From Fen-1273 sp963837815 (GTDB lineage Bacteria > Bacteroidota > Ignavibacteria > UBA10030 > UBA6906), in assembly GCA_963837815.1 (NCBI GenBank), contig CAWIOS010000012.1, forward strand, positions 682,001-746,000: a DNA stretch of 64,000 nucleotides, in the 5' to 3' direction. Position numbers and translations under genes: made by a program. The notes beneath the pieces were generated by a model. The model saw nothing but the letters and a program-made list of their open reading frames with translations. It was not told the DNA's origin and did not search any database. This document shows positions 16,739 to 25,455 of the stretch, piece after piece; position 1 is the first letter of the stretch, and each line of letters begins with the position of its first letter.

Positions 16739-17929
16739 TCATGTCGTGACGTAGATCCCGTGGAGAATCGGATCGCTGTAGTTGTGGGCGAGTATCCTCT
16801 CCACCTGTGTCGCCGAGAGTTTCGTCCCCGCCGCCACAAGCTTCACCCCGCTTGACGTGCAGATATCGTTCGCGATCACCATCCCTTCCTGCATCTCGTG
16901 GACCAGAACCTGCCGCTTCCCCTCGAGCCAGTGCGGATCGTTGATCACCGTAAGGTATTCCGCCGCAAGCTGGGCGACGCGGGGGGAGAGAATTGTCCCC
17001 TGTGCCCTGCGCACTCCTTCGGCAACCGCCCCCGGGGTGACCGCGGGGTCGGCGCTCAGGTCCTCGATCAGGTTGATCGCACGGAGGATCCTCGACGGCA
17101 TCGGTATCCTGTCGCGCATGAGCCGGTCCGGGACGCCCGAGCCGTCGAAGTTCTCCATCTGGTGGCGGATGTAGGTTCCCGCCTCCTTCAACTGCGGCAC
17201 CGCGCTCACGATGGACTCCCCGAACAGGGGGAATTTCTCAAGCGTTTCCCTCTCCTCCACGGTGAGGTGCGCGTGCGGTTTGCGGAGGAGCTCGTCTGCG
17301 AACATCCCCTTCCCTATCTCGTGTATGCGTGCGGCCATCTCGAGCATCCCCAGCACCGGCGGGTCCACCGACAGGCGTTCGCCCATCCACCGGGCCATCG
17401 CGCCCGCGCGTTCCGACCGCGTCCCCGCATCCGGCACACGGAGGCTTATGATATGGACGAGAAGCGTCACGACTGCCGACAGGCCTTCGCTCAGGACGGC
17501 GTTGAGGCGCCCGAGCTCCCTGTTGTCGCGTTCGAGCTCGTCCCGGAGCGACCTGACCCGGAACAGCGCCCGCACCCTGGAGACAAGTTCGTCGCCGTTG
17601 ACCGGCTTGAGCACGTATTCGTCGGCGCCCGACTCGAACGCCTTCAGGCGCTCGCTCACGTCGTTCCCCGCCGAGAGCATCATCACCATCGTGCCCTTCA
17701 GTTCCGGCCTGGCGCGGATATGGCGGCAGAGGCCGAGACCGTCCATCCCGGGCATGTACAGGTCGGTGATGACAACCGTCGGCTGATACTGCTCGAGGAC
17801 CTCGATGGCATCCGCCCCGGTCCCCGCCCTCTTCACGATATATCCGGTTTCCCCTTCGAGGAGTCGGGCCATGAACTCGCGCGTCGAGGCCTCGTCATCC
17901 ACGATGAGTATATGCACCCTCTCACTCAT
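16739..17929 (-). CDS. Response regulator with degenerate HD-GYP-like output domain
   Basis: This 396-residue protein has a receiver domain (1-120) with VDDE, the acceptor Asp in VITDLYMPGMDG, and KP in YVLKPVNGDE. A coiled linker spans about 122-150 (LRDELERDNRELGRLN). The C-terminal domain resembles RpfG-type HD-GYP phosphodiesterases but is altered at the metal site: HEIGK instead of HDIGK, RHQMENFDGSGVP instead of the HHExxDGxGYP pattern. Cyclic-di-GMP hydrolysis may be lost, leaving a binding or signalling role. The start at 17929 overlaps motB2 by 8 nt; a start at 17947 is possible. It is the last gene of the motility supercluster. Confidence 0.75.
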   Translation of the reverse strand: MSERVHILIVDDEASTREFMARLLEGETGYIVKRAGTGADAIEVLEQYQPTVVITDLYMPGMDGLGLCRHIRARPELKGTMVMMLSAGNDVSERLKAFESGADEYVLKPVNGDELVSRVRALFRVRSLRDELERDNRELGRLNAVLSEGLSAVVTLLVHIISLRVPDAGTRSERAGAMARWMGERLSVDPPVLGMLEMAARIHEIGKGMFADELLRKPHAHLTVEERETLEKFPLFGESIVSAVPQLKEAGTYIRHQMENFDGSGVPDRLMRDRIPMPSRILRAINLIEDLSADPAVTPGAVAEGVRRAQGTILSPRVAQLAAEYLTVINDPHWLEGKRQVLVHEMQEGMVIANDICTSSGVKLVAAGTKLSATQVERILAHNYSDPILHGIYVTT

Positions 17930-18698
17930 GATCTTTCTTCCCCTCAAACTTGAGTATGATGCTTATCCTCCTGTTGACGGCGTCGAGCGGATCCGCGGTG
18001 TTCCGGAGCATTGTGTCCGCATACCCCCGGACCTCGTCGAACCTCTCCTCCTGGATCCCCTCGGCGACGAGCACGCGGCGCGCGCTGTTGGCGCGGTCGG
18101 TGCTCAGCTCGAAATTTGTGTAGCCCAGGGCCGAGGAGTAGCGCCGGCTGTCGGTGTGCCCTTCGAGAATCAGGTGGTTCGGGAGGTCGCGGATGCCGGC
18201 CGCGATGACCGCGAGGAGCTTCTTCGTATCATCGTGCATGTTCGCCGTCCCCACGTCGAAGAAGACCGAATTGGGGCTTTCAAGGAGCTCGATGCGCAGC
18301 CCCTCCTTGACGACTTCGATCCTGATCTGCTTCGACAGCTCTGCGAGCCCGGGCTTCCCCGCAATCTCCTTCATGATCTCTTTCCCCACCTCCTGCAGGT
18401 TCGCCTCCTGCCTCTTCAGGAATTCCTCCGCCGTCGTCGTCGCGCCGCCGATCTTCCCTCCTCCCGACGCTCCGCCCCCCTTCGTGTTTTCGAAAAACGC
18501 ACCGGGGTCCTTGAAGTAGTTCGCGACATATTCCTTGACCTGCTTGCTCTGCCCGACGATCCAGAGGACAATGAAGAGCGCCATCATGGCCGTCACGAAA
18601 TCCGCGTACGCCACCTTCCACGCCCCGCCGTGGTGGCCGGCGTGACCCTTCTTCCTCCTGACAATGCGTATCGGGGCTTCGCTCCCCTGCTCTTCCAT
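17922..18698 (-). CDS. motB: Flagellar stator protein MotB (second pair)
   Basis: This 258-residue protein has a basic N-terminus (RRKKGHAGHHG) and one TM helix (about 30-50) with the proton-pathway Asp in WKVAYADFVTAMMALFIVLW, close to the enteric MotB signature. A Gly-rich plug/linker region follows. An OmpA-type peptidoglycan-binding domain spans about 135-250, with LEGHTDSRRY and NRRISIIL. It is paired with motA2 16 nt upstream. It differs from the MotB at 20257 in the TM motif (TAMMAL versus TLLLGL), so the two pairs are not recent duplicates. Confidence 0.93.
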   Translation of the reverse strand: MEEQGSEAPIRIVRRKKGHAGHHGGAWKVAYADFVTAMMALFIVLWIVGQSKQVKEYVANYFKDPGAFFENTKGGGASGGGKIGGATTTAEEFLKRQEANLQEVGKEIMKEIAGKPGLAELSKQIRIEVVKEGLRIELLESPNSVFFDVGTANMHDDTKKLLAVIAAGIRDLPNHLILEGHTDSRRYSSALGYTNFELSTDRANSARRVLVAEGIQEERFDEVRGYADTMLRNTADPLDAVNRRISIILKFEGKKDHE

Positions 18699-18713
18699 CG
18701 CGTTTCCCTTCCC

Positions 18714-19574
18714 TTACGCCGCCTTCACGGTCTTGACCGCCTTCTCCACCTCGTCGAACGACGGGCGCACGGCCGCAAATATCACCCGCCGGGCAAATTC
18801 GACGACGACGACGGGGGCGTTCCCCTTGGCATAGGCGACGATGCCGGCCTTCATGCACTCGAAGTAGCGCGACGATCTCTGATTCAGCAGCCCCAGGTTC
18901 GCCGCCAGCGGCTGCACGAACCCGTACGACATCAGGATGCCCAGAAACGTGCCCACGAGGGCCGCGGCGACCTTCTCGCCGACCTCGGCCGGGGGGCCGT
19001 CGATCGCCTGCATGGTGATGACGATGCCGAGGACCGCCGCCACGATGCCGAGTCCGGGAAGCGCGTCTCCCACGCTCTGGATCAGCGTGGGAACCGCCGA
19101 CTCCTCGTCGTGGTGGGTGTCGATGTCCGCCTCCAGGAGCGCCTCGAGATCAAACGCCGGGACCCCCCCGCCAAGGATGAGCTTCATCGTGTCGCAGAGA
19201 AAATCGAGCGCGTGGTGGTTCTTGAGAAGGAATTCGTTTTTCCTGAAAATCGCGCTCTTCGCGGGGTCCGTGATGTGCGCCTCGATGCTGATGAGCCCGT
19301 CCCGCTTCGCCACGTTAAACAGCTCATACATCGTCTTGAGCAGGTTGACATATTGTTCCTTGCCGTACGGGTCCCCCTTGAGGATCGTCCCGAGGCTCGC
19401 AACGAGGCGCTTCAGGACGGCGAGCGGAGTTCCGACAAGGAGAGAGCCAATGCACGCCGAAAAAATGATTATAAACTCGCCGGGCTGGATGAGCACAAGG
19501 AGGGGCCCGCCGTTGAAGACAAACCCCCCCAGCACCCCCAGGAGGACGACCGCGATACCGATGATGACGAACAT
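18714..19574 (-). CDS. motA: Flagellar stator protein MotA (second pair)
   Basis: This 286-residue membrane protein has four predicted TM helices: the N-terminal VIIGIAVVLLGVLGGFVFNGG, IIIFSACIGSLLVG, and the pair GLGIVAAVLGIVITMQA and ALVGTFLGILMSYGFVQPLA. The TM3/TM4 Pro residues and the charged cytoplasmic loop (about 65-165) fit MotA of the proton-type class found in Proteobacteria. It is co-transcribed with motB2, with csrA 23 nt upstream. It forms the ion channel of the torque generator with MotB. Confidence 0.94.
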   Translation of the reverse strand: MFVIIGIAVVLLGVLGGFVFNGGPLLVLIQPGEFIIIFSACIGSLLVGTPLAVLKRLVASLGTILKGDPYGKEQYVNLLKTMYELFNVAKRDGLISIEAHITDPAKSAIFRKNEFLLKNHHALDFLCDTMKLILGGGVPAFDLEALLEADIDTHHDEESAVPTLIQSVGDALPGLGIVAAVLGIVITMQAIDGPPAEVGEKVAAALVGTFLGILMSYGFVQPLAANLGLLNQRSSRYFECMKAGIVAYAKGNAPVVVVEFARRVIFAAVRPSFDEVEKAVKTVKAA

Positions 19575-19597
19575 TGTTTAGCTCCGTGCTCCTCTCG

Positions 19598-19840
19598 TTA
19601 TTTCTTTTCCCCGGGTTTCACAAGGCCCGCCGCCGCTCTCGCGGCTGCGTCCCGGTCCCCGTGGGACGCCTCGAGGTTCGCCTGCTGGATCTCGGCATAC
19701 AGCTCCCCGCGGATCACCCGCACGTCACGCGGCGCTTCGATGCCGATCTTGACCTGGCCGTTGTGGATCGCGAGGACCTTGATCGTGACGTTCTCGCCGA
19801 GCCGTATCTCTTCTTCGATTTTCCGCGACAGGATGAGCAT
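19598..19840 (-). CDS. csrA: Carbon storage regulator CsrA
   Basis: This 80-residue protein has the N-terminal MLILSRKIEEEIRLGENVTIKVLAI and the IGIEAPRDVRVIRGELY core, which define the RNA-binding dimer. A longer Ala/Lys-rich tail (about 60-80) is extra. CsrA represses translation by binding GGA-containing leaders; in motile bacteria flagellin mRNA is a common target. It starts 3 nt after the stop of fliW, the gene of its protein antagonist. No flagellin gene is in the window, so its target must lie elsewhere. Confidence 0.97.
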   Translation of the reverse strand: MLILSRKIEEEIRLGENVTIKVLAIHNGQVKIGIEAPRDVRVIRGELYAEIQQANLEASHGDRDAAARAAAGLVKPGEKK

Positions 19841-19843
19841 GGG

Positions 19844-20260
19844 TCACCTTCCCACCGCGTTTGCCGCCGGCGGCACGAGCGGGAACTGCAGGGGGAGCCC
19901 CTCGTCATCGAGGATGACCTGGCGTGCTGTCCGCGTCCCGTTGTCGATCACGAGCGGGCTCCTCAGGTTTACGGTGGACTTTCTGACGTCAGGGCGGAGG
20001 GACGCGACAACAAACACGGTCTTTCCCCCCCCCGTCACCGCATCCACGGCATAGCCGGGGAGCAGCAGCCCCGGATCGAGAAGAGGAAAGCTCAGGGTAC
20101 TGTCCTCGAGGGAGACAAGCCAGCGGAACGGCTCGCTGTCAACGTCATCGACGATGAGATACTTCCTGTGCCTCTCGAACCCGATAAGACCCGCAGGAAA
20201 CGTCACCACGTGGTCTTCCTCGAATTCAAGTTCTCCAAACTGGCGGTTTGTAAATTTCAT
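19844..20260 (-). CDS. fliW: Flagellar assembly factor FliW
   Basis: This 138-residue protein has family blocks FTNRQFGELEFEEDHVVTFPAGLIGFERHRKYLI, a PFRWLVSLEDSTLSFPLLDP stretch, and the late VNLRSPLVID motif. FliW binds CsrA or, alternatively, flagellin, thereby coupling flagellin translation to export. It overlaps motB by 4 nt upstream and abuts csrA downstream, the widespread fliW-csrA order. Confidence 0.95.
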   Translation of the reverse strand: MKFTNRQFGELEFEEDHVVTFPAGLIGFERHRKYLIVDDVDSEPFRWLVSLEDSTLSFPLLDPGLLLPGYAVDAVTGGGKTVFVVASLRPDVRKSTVNLRSPLVIDNGTRTARQVILDDEGLPLQFPLVPPAANAVGR

Positions 20261-21021
20261 TGGAGGGTCTCCTTCTTCCCTGAGTCGGATTTGTCCTGCT
20301 GCTGCGCCTTCTGCTGCTCCGAAAGGACGCTGTGAACCGTGTTGGCGAGAATGACGATATCCACGCGCCTGTTCTGGGCCCTGTGGACGTCGGTGTCGTT
20401 CGGGACAAGAGGCTGGTATTCGGCAAAGCCGACCGCCGCCACTTTTTCGGGATTCAGCGAATGCACCTGTATAAGATAATACGCAATACTTACGGCACGC
20501 GCCACAGACAGATGCCAGTTGGACGGGTACTGTGCGGAGCTTATGGGGACGTTGTCCGTGTGCCCTTCGACCCGGACGTCGTTCGGGAGGTCCCGCAGCA
20601 CGCGTGCGAGGCTGTCGAGCGCCGGCATCGAGGATTCCTTGATCTCGGCGCTCCCGGAGGCAAACAGAAGCTCATCCATGATGTGGACGGTGATCCCGCG
20701 TTCGTTGCTCGATATGGCGATCGGGAGCTTCTTCGTCTCCAGATGGAGCGCCGAGCGGAGGTCCTGCGCGATCTTCTGCCTTTCGTTCTGTATCAGAGGG
20801 ATCTGGGAACTCATGACGCCGTTGTTCCCCGCCATCACGCCTTTGGAGGAACCGAAGATCCCCCCCATCGCGTTCACGATCTCGGCGTACTTCCCCGCAT
20901 CGATCTTCGACATCGCGTACAGGATGACGAAGAGCCCCAGCAGCAGCGTGATGAGGTCGGCATACGTCAGCAGCCATCGCTCCGAATTCTCGTGCTCCCC
21001 GGTATGAGACTTCTTCTTCAT
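20257..21021 (-). CDS. motB: Flagellar stator protein MotB (first pair)
   Basis: This 254-residue protein has an N-terminal TM helix (about 18-40), RWLLTYADLITLLLGLFVILYAMS, with the ion-binding Asp in YADL. This pattern is like MotB/MotS of Bacillus and MotD/PomB-type stators rather than enteric MotB. The OmpA/MotB peptidoglycan-binding domain (about 125-235) has VEGHTDNVPISS and NRRVDIVIL. The C-terminal tail is Gln/Lys-rich. It directly follows motA (1-nt overlap) and overlaps fliW by 4 nt. Confidence 0.94.
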   Translation of the reverse strand: MKKKSHTGEHENSERWLLTYADLITLLLGLFVILYAMSKIDAGKYAEIVNAMGGIFGSSKGVMAGNNGVMSSQIPLIQNERQKIAQDLRSALHLETKKLPIAISSNERGITVHIMDELLFASGSAEIKESSMPALDSLARVLRDLPNDVRVEGHTDNVPISSAQYPSNWHLSVARAVSIAYYLIQVHSLNPEKVAAVGFAEYQPLVPNDTDVHRAQNRRVDIVILANTVHSVLSEQQKAQQQDKSDSGKKETLQ

Positions 21022-21800
21022 CAGTTGTCCGTTTCCTGCTGATTGGACGGAAGCATGCTGTTGAGCTTGGCCTTGATGACGGAGGGAACCTCGCCCGCCT
21101 GTATGGAGAGGACCCCCTCGACGATCATGTCCATGAAGAGGTATTCCTGGTCATGAATGAACTTCAGCTTGTCCGCGATGGGGAGCCAGACGATGTTGGC
21201 CATGAACACCCCCCAGAGCGTTGCAATAAACGCGCTGGCGATGTGCCGGATGAGGATGTTTGCGTCCTCCCCCGCCGAAGCCAGCGTGGCGATGAGCCCC
21301 ATGACCGTCCCGATGATCCCCATCGTCGGCGAGTATCCCCCCATCTTCTGGAATATGGCGGCCGCGCGGCCGTGACGCTCGCCGACGTAATTAACCTCGG
21401 TCTCGGCCAGCGCCCGCAGCACTTCGGGCTCCGTCCCGTCAATGGCAAACCGGAGGATCTTCCTCATGAAGGCGTTCGTGACGTTGCCGAGCTCCTTCTC
21501 GAGCGCCAGGAGCCCTTCTTTCCGCGCCACCGTCGAATACCGGACGATGCTGTCGATCGTATCCTTCACCTCGTACGACGGGGGGAAGAGCGCGAGTTTT
21601 AACATTGTCCCGACCTGCAGGAAATTCTTCAGCGACGTGCCGATCATCGCGGCCGAGAACGTGCCCAGGAAGACAATCGTCATCGCCGGGAGGAGTATGA
21701 GAGCGCCGATGCTTCCCCCTTCGAGCATGAACGACCCGAATATCGCGATCACACCCAGGATGAGACCGCCGGCCGTCGTTATGTCGAATGTCCGTTTCAT
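21021..21800 (-). CDS. motA: Flagellar stator protein MotA (first pair)
   Basis: This 259-residue protein has four TM helices: ITTAGGLILGVIAIFGSFMLEGG, GALILLPAMTIVFLGTFSAAMIG, then YSPTMGIIGTVMGLIATLA and AFIATLWGVFMANIVWLPIA. The TM3 motif PTMGIIGTVMGLI and the RHGRAAAIFQKMG pre-helix are typical of the MotA/PomA type. It starts 4 nt after flgL, so stator synthesis is coupled to hook-associated proteins. This pair is distinct from the one at 17922-19574. Confidence 0.94.
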   Translation of the reverse strand: MKRTFDITTAGGLILGVIAIFGSFMLEGGSIGALILLPAMTIVFLGTFSAAMIGTSLKNFLQVGTMLKLALFPPSYEVKDTIDSIVRYSTVARKEGLLALEKELGNVTNAFMRKILRFAIDGTEPEVLRALAETEVNYVGERHGRAAAIFQKMGGYSPTMGIIGTVMGLIATLASAGEDANILIRHIASAFIATLWGVFMANIVWLPIADKLKFIHDQEYLFMDMIVEGVLSIQAGEVPSVIKAKLNSMLPSNQQETDN

Positions 21801-21804
21801 GGCA

Positions 21805-22701
21805 TCACGTCAGGAAATCGACAAGTGACTGGGGAAGGATCTTTGCCCCCACTGCAAGCGCCGCATTGAGGGTCGTCTGTTCCTGTGTAAGGTCCAGCGT
21901 CGCCGAGGCAAGGTCGGTATCCTGCTGCGCGGACCGGAGGGACAGGAGCTGCGTGTGCTGCTGCGCCAGGTGCGCCGACGTCGCATCGAGGCTCTGCTGG
22001 ATCGCGCCCGCGCTCCCCGTCGCATTCAGCACCGTCTGGAGTGAATTCTGCACCGCGGTGAAGTCGGCCGCGGTGGGTAGCACCCCCGCCTTCAGGTTGT
22101 CCCGAATCGTGATCAATTCGTTGAACAGCGCTGTGCCGCCGAAGGCCGCCTGGCCCGTGACATTGACCGGCTGGGTCTGCCCCTCGCTCACCGCATAGTT
22201 GATGCTCCCGGCGTTCCCGTTATAGGTCACGGTCTGAGACGGAGGAGGCGTCGCGTTTGCCGTCAGCACGTACGGCGGCGTCTGCGTCTGCGTCCCGCCG
22301 AACACGTATTTCCCGTTAAACTGGGTGTTCGCCAGATCAATTGCCTGCGTCAGATACCCGTCGACGGTGTCGGCGAACGTGGGGATCGATGCGGCCTCCG
22401 CCCCGTTCGAAACCTGGGTCATTGTCGTCTGAAGCTGCGTCAGGACCTGCTGCACCCCGTCGAGCGCATCCGTCGTCGTCGAGAGCATTGACTGGGCCGC
22501 GCCGATGTTGCTCGAGAACTGCTCGTTCCTGCTGATGCTCTGGTTGAACCTCAGGATCATGTCCGCGGCCGCGGGATCATCCGACGGCTTGTTGACACGC
22601 ATTCCGGAGGAGAGCTGGTCCTGGAGAACGCTGATGCGCTCCCGGGCATTGTTCACGTTGTTCAGGAAGTCGGATGCGAGGTTGCTTTCTGTAATTCTCA
22701 T
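21805..22701 (-). CDS. flgL: Hook-filament junction protein FlgL (HAP3)
   Basis: This 298-residue protein has the flagellin-like N-terminal helix MRITESNLASDFLNNVNNARERISVLQDQLSSG with the VNKPSDDPAAA motif. The C-terminal helix (about 215-298) has AIQQSLDATSAHLAQQHTQLLSLRSAQQDTDLASATLDLTQEQTTLNAAL. The short middle domain is Thr/Asn-rich. It joins FlgK to the filament. It overlaps flgK by 4 nt. Confidence 0.95.
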   Translation of the reverse strand: MRITESNLASDFLNNVNNARERISVLQDQLSSGMRVNKPSDDPAAADMILRFNQSISRNEQFSSNIGAAQSMLSTTTDALDGVQQVLTQLQTTMTQVSNGAEAASIPTFADTVDGYLTQAIDLANTQFNGKYVFGGTQTQTPPYVLTANATPPPSQTVTYNGNAGSINYAVSEGQTQPVNVTGQAAFGGTALFNELITIRDNLKAGVLPTAADFTAVQNSLQTVLNATGSAGAIQQSLDATSAHLAQQHTQLLSLRSAQQDTDLASATLDLTQEQTTLNAALAVGAKILPQSLVDFLT

Positions 22702-24071
22702 GTCGTCGCCATATTGATTATTGTCTGAAACATGTCGTTTACCGTCGTGATGACTTTTGCCGCGGCGTCGTAGCCGTTCTGAAACGTGATCATGTTCGTC
22801 ATTTCCTCGTCGATGGACACCCCCGAAACGGAGCTCTGCTGGTTTTGAAGACCCGTCAGCACCGACTGCTGCTGCGTCGACTGATCGTTGGTGTTGTCAA
22901 CCGCCGACCCGAGGTTGCTGACGATGCCGTTATAGAATGAGCCGATCGTCTCCGAGTTCCCGTTGAGAAGATTCTCCGTCTGTATCCCCGCAATCGCCAG
23001 AGCGTTTGCGTTGTCTCCGGGGGTTCCGTCGGAGGACGCGGCTATGAGATTGGCGTTTGCCAGCACCGCGGGATTCACGGCGATGTCGCCGGCTCCCGCA
23101 CCGGTGAAGAACGCCGTCCCCGTCGGGGGAGGCGTCCCGAGCCCGTAGCCCGCCTCCTGAACCTGGTTCAGCTTCGTGATGAGGGCCCCGGCGGTCTGAT
23201 CGAGCTGTGCGAGCGTTCCAGGGATCGACGTGTTGTACATGTTCAGGTCTCCTCCCAGCCCGCCCCCCGTGATCGATAGGGGCGGCCCGCCGAGCGACGT
23301 CTGTATCTCGATCTGGTTCCCTACGACCGACGAGGTGAGGTTCAGCGATCCCGCCCCGGACGCGATCGCGGCTCCTCCCGTCGATACGGTCATCGATCCC
23401 CTCGCGTCATAGGAGACGCTGATGTTGATAAGCCCGGAGAGCTGCTGGAGTTTTTCGTCCCGCTGGTCCATCGCGTCATTCGCGTCCTGCCCAAGCGCCT
23501 TCGCGTTCGTGATCTGGAGATCCAGCGCACTGAGCTGGGAGGTAAGCGTGTTTATCGTCGAGAGTTTGTCGCTTACGTCGCTGACGAGGGACGAGCGGAG
23601 CTGCGTGAGATCGCCGCTCAGCGTGTTGAACGACTGCGCAAGCTGCACGCCGCTCTGAAGAACGGCGTTGCGCGAGGAGCTGTCCTCCGGGTTCGTCGAG
23701 AGGGTCTGCCACGCGTTGAAGAACTGCGTGAGGTTCCCGCTCAGCGCGGTGTCCGACGGCTCGTCAAAACTCGACTGGACCTGGGTCAGAATCTGGTTCT
23801 GCTCCGACGAATACGACATGGACTGGTTCACGTCGCGCATCTGCGCGGCGACAAACTGGTCGGTCGCCCTCGTCACAGAATCCACGCTTACGCCCGTGCC
23901 GAGAAGGCCGTACGGCTCCGGGAGGGGCTCCGTCGGGACAAACCCCGCCGTTTCGCGCGAATACCCCGGCGTCGTCGCATTGGCAATGTTATGGCTTGTC
24001 ACGCTTAACCCGATCTGCTGCGCCTGAAGCGCACGCCGGGCGGTCTCGAGTATCAGGGAGAGTCCTGCCAT
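22698..24071 (-). CDS. flgK: Hook-associated protein FlgK (HAP1)
   Basis: This 457-residue protein has the rod/hook-family N-terminus LSVTSHNIANATTPGYSRETAGF. The C-terminal helix has GVSIDEEMTNMITFQNGYDAAAKVITTVNDMFQTIINM, which pairs with the N-terminal helix in the junction. The central part is flagellin-like and smaller than in enterics (about 545 aa). It lies 3 nt after flgN, the gene of its export chaperone. Confidence 0.96.
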   Translation of the reverse strand: MAGLSLILETARRALQAQQIGLSVTSHNIANATTPGYSRETAGFVPTEPLPEPYGLLGTGVSVDSVTRATDQFVAAQMRDVNQSMSYSSEQNQILTQVQSSFDEPSDTALSGNLTQFFNAWQTLSTNPEDSSSRNAVLQSGVQLAQSFNTLSGDLTQLRSSLVSDVSDKLSTINTLTSQLSALDLQITNAKALGQDANDAMDQRDEKLQQLSGLINISVSYDARGSMTVSTGGAAIASGAGSLNLTSSVVGNQIEIQTSLGGPPLSITGGGLGGDLNMYNTSIPGTLAQLDQTAGALITKLNQVQEAGYGLGTPPPTGTAFFTGAGAGDIAVNPAVLANANLIAASSDGTPGDNANALAIAGIQTENLLNGNSETIGSFYNGIVSNLGSAVDNTNDQSTQQQSVLTGLQNQQSSVSGVSIDEEMTNMITFQNGYDAAAKVITTVNDMFQTIINMATT

Positions 24072-24074
24072 GGC

Positions 24075-24533
24075 CTACATCCTCTTGTTAATGAGCGTGC
24101 GCGTATGGTCGTCCGTCACGATGCGAAGGGTTTCCTCAACGAACCGGCGCGACCGTTCCAGGAGCAGCCTGTTCCTGTTGTTTGCCGCCACGATGTTCTC
24201 GACGACGCTGCGGAGCCTGTCTGCGGCCCCGGAGATCGCGAGAGCTTCCGGGCGGGGAAGATAGCGGATGAGCTCCCGGACGGTCATCGTACGGGCATGC
24301 TGGGTCCCATCGGGAAAAAGGCGATTCCCCAGCTCCTCGGCGCACCGGGCGCGCTCCTGATCGAGCTTTTCGAGCGGCTTCAGAAGCTCCACCTCCGCCC
24401 TGACCGTCGCCGAGAGATCCGAGCCGGAGAGCATGATGATTGCCTCCATTTCGCGGGTCACCTGATCGTAGATCCCGGTGGCAACGTCGGCCTCCGACTC
24501 CAGGATCGATTGCAGCTTTTCAACGTCCTTCAT
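24075..24533 (-). CDS. flgN: FlgN-type export chaperone
   Basis: This protein has 152 residues from the ATG at 24533 (MKDVEKLQ); an upstream GTG-like start would extend into flgJ. It is all helical: an N-terminal helix with repeated acidic residues, a central ELLKPLEKLDQERARCAEELG, and a C-terminal helix NRNRLLLERSRRFVEETLRIV. Length and layout fit FlgN, the chaperone of FlgK and FlgL, and its place directly before flgK and flgL supports this. FlgN is weakly conserved, so context carries much of the call. Confidence 0.8.
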   Translation of the reverse strand: MKDVEKLQSILESEADVATGIYDQVTREMEAIIMLSGSDLSATVRAEVELLKPLEKLDQERARCAEELGNRLFPDGTQHARTMTVRELIRYLPRPEALAISGAADRLRSVVENIVAANNRNRLLLERSRRFVEETLRIVTDDHTRTLINKRM

Positions 24534-25455
24534 GTGCGGCCTCCTCCTGTTCAAAGAAATTCATGTAGTTCATGACGCGCTTGACGTACGCCTGCGTCTC
24601 GGGAATGGGTGGAACTCCGCCGTGCTTCGCGACCCGCGCGGGGCCGGCATTGTATGATGCGATCACGCTCTTCGTGTCATCCGGAAACCGCTGTATGAGC
24701 GACCGGAGGTATTTTGCCCCGCCCTCGATGTTTTCCCTGGGGTTCCAGACGTTTGCGACCCCCATATCGGCAGCCGTGGAATCGGTCAACTGCATCAGTC
24801 CCTTCGCGTCCTTCGGCGACACCGCGTTCCGGTTCCCCGCAGACTCCGCCGCAATCACCGCCTTGAGCATCGTCGAATCCACACCGTGTGCCCGGGCTGC
24901 TCCCTGAATAATGTTTTCGTACGACGCGATCCGGTCGAGCGTGGAGGCGGACGGAACCGTCCAGGCGCCCGCAGGGGAAGCCGCATCTGAATCACGGGGA
25001 TCCGGTTCCGGAACCGGAGATTTCGTCGCCGCCGACGCCGGAACCGGGCGCGTTCCGCCGGATGCCGCGTTCATATCGTGTGCAGCCGACACCGCCGGGA
25101 GGACATTCGCCGCGGTCACATTCCCCTGTATGCCGGCTGCCCCGGGCACCGACCCGGGGAGGGGTTCTTTCGTGATTGACCTGTAGAGCATATCGGCCAG
25201 GCCGAGATTGCTCCTTCCGGCCATCTGCTTCGCCACGGCGTCATCGAACAACGATTCCATGACATCTCCCCCGAATGACTGGCCGGCTCCTTCCTCGTCC
25301 GGGACGGAACTCCGCATGCTTTTCATCATCATCCCCATGAATATCGCCTCGAAATCCTTCACCGCCTTCTGGAGGCGCGCCTTCCCCTTCGCGTCGAGGA
25401 CGGTCGCACTCTTCGGAGCGGAGGCGGGGTTCGTTATGTTTCCGGTCGCCGGCAT
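24520..25455 (-). CDS. flgJ: FlgJ rod-binding protein fused to lytic transglycosylase
   Basis: This 311-residue protein has an N-terminal rod-binding domain (about 25-95) with VKDFEAIFMGMMMKSMR and GGDVMESLFDDAVAKQMA. A Pro/Ala/Ser linker (about 100-185) leads to a C-terminal SLT transglycosylase domain (about 190-300) with the catalytic Glu in AVIAAESAGNRNAVS, the GLMQLTDSTAADMG block and SYNAGPARV. In enterics the second domain is a glucosaminidase; here a goosetype/SLT lysozyme fold takes its place. It opens the peptidoglycan for the rod. It starts within the flgI stop (TGATG). Confidence 0.92.
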   Translation of the reverse strand: MPATGNITNPASAPKSATVLDAKGKARLQKAVKDFEAIFMGMMMKSMRSSVPDEEGAGQSFGGDVMESLFDDAVAKQMAGRSNLGLADMLYRSITKEPLPGSVPGAAGIQGNVTAANVLPAVSAAHDMNAASGGTRPVPASAATKSPVPEPDPRDSDAASPAGAWTVPSASTLDRIASYENIIQGAARAHGVDSTMLKAVIAAESAGNRNAVSPKDAKGLMQLTDSTAADMGVANVWNPRENIEGGAKYLRSLIQRFPDDTKSVIASYNAGPARVAKHGGVPPIPETQAYVKRVMNYMNFFEQEEAAHEGR

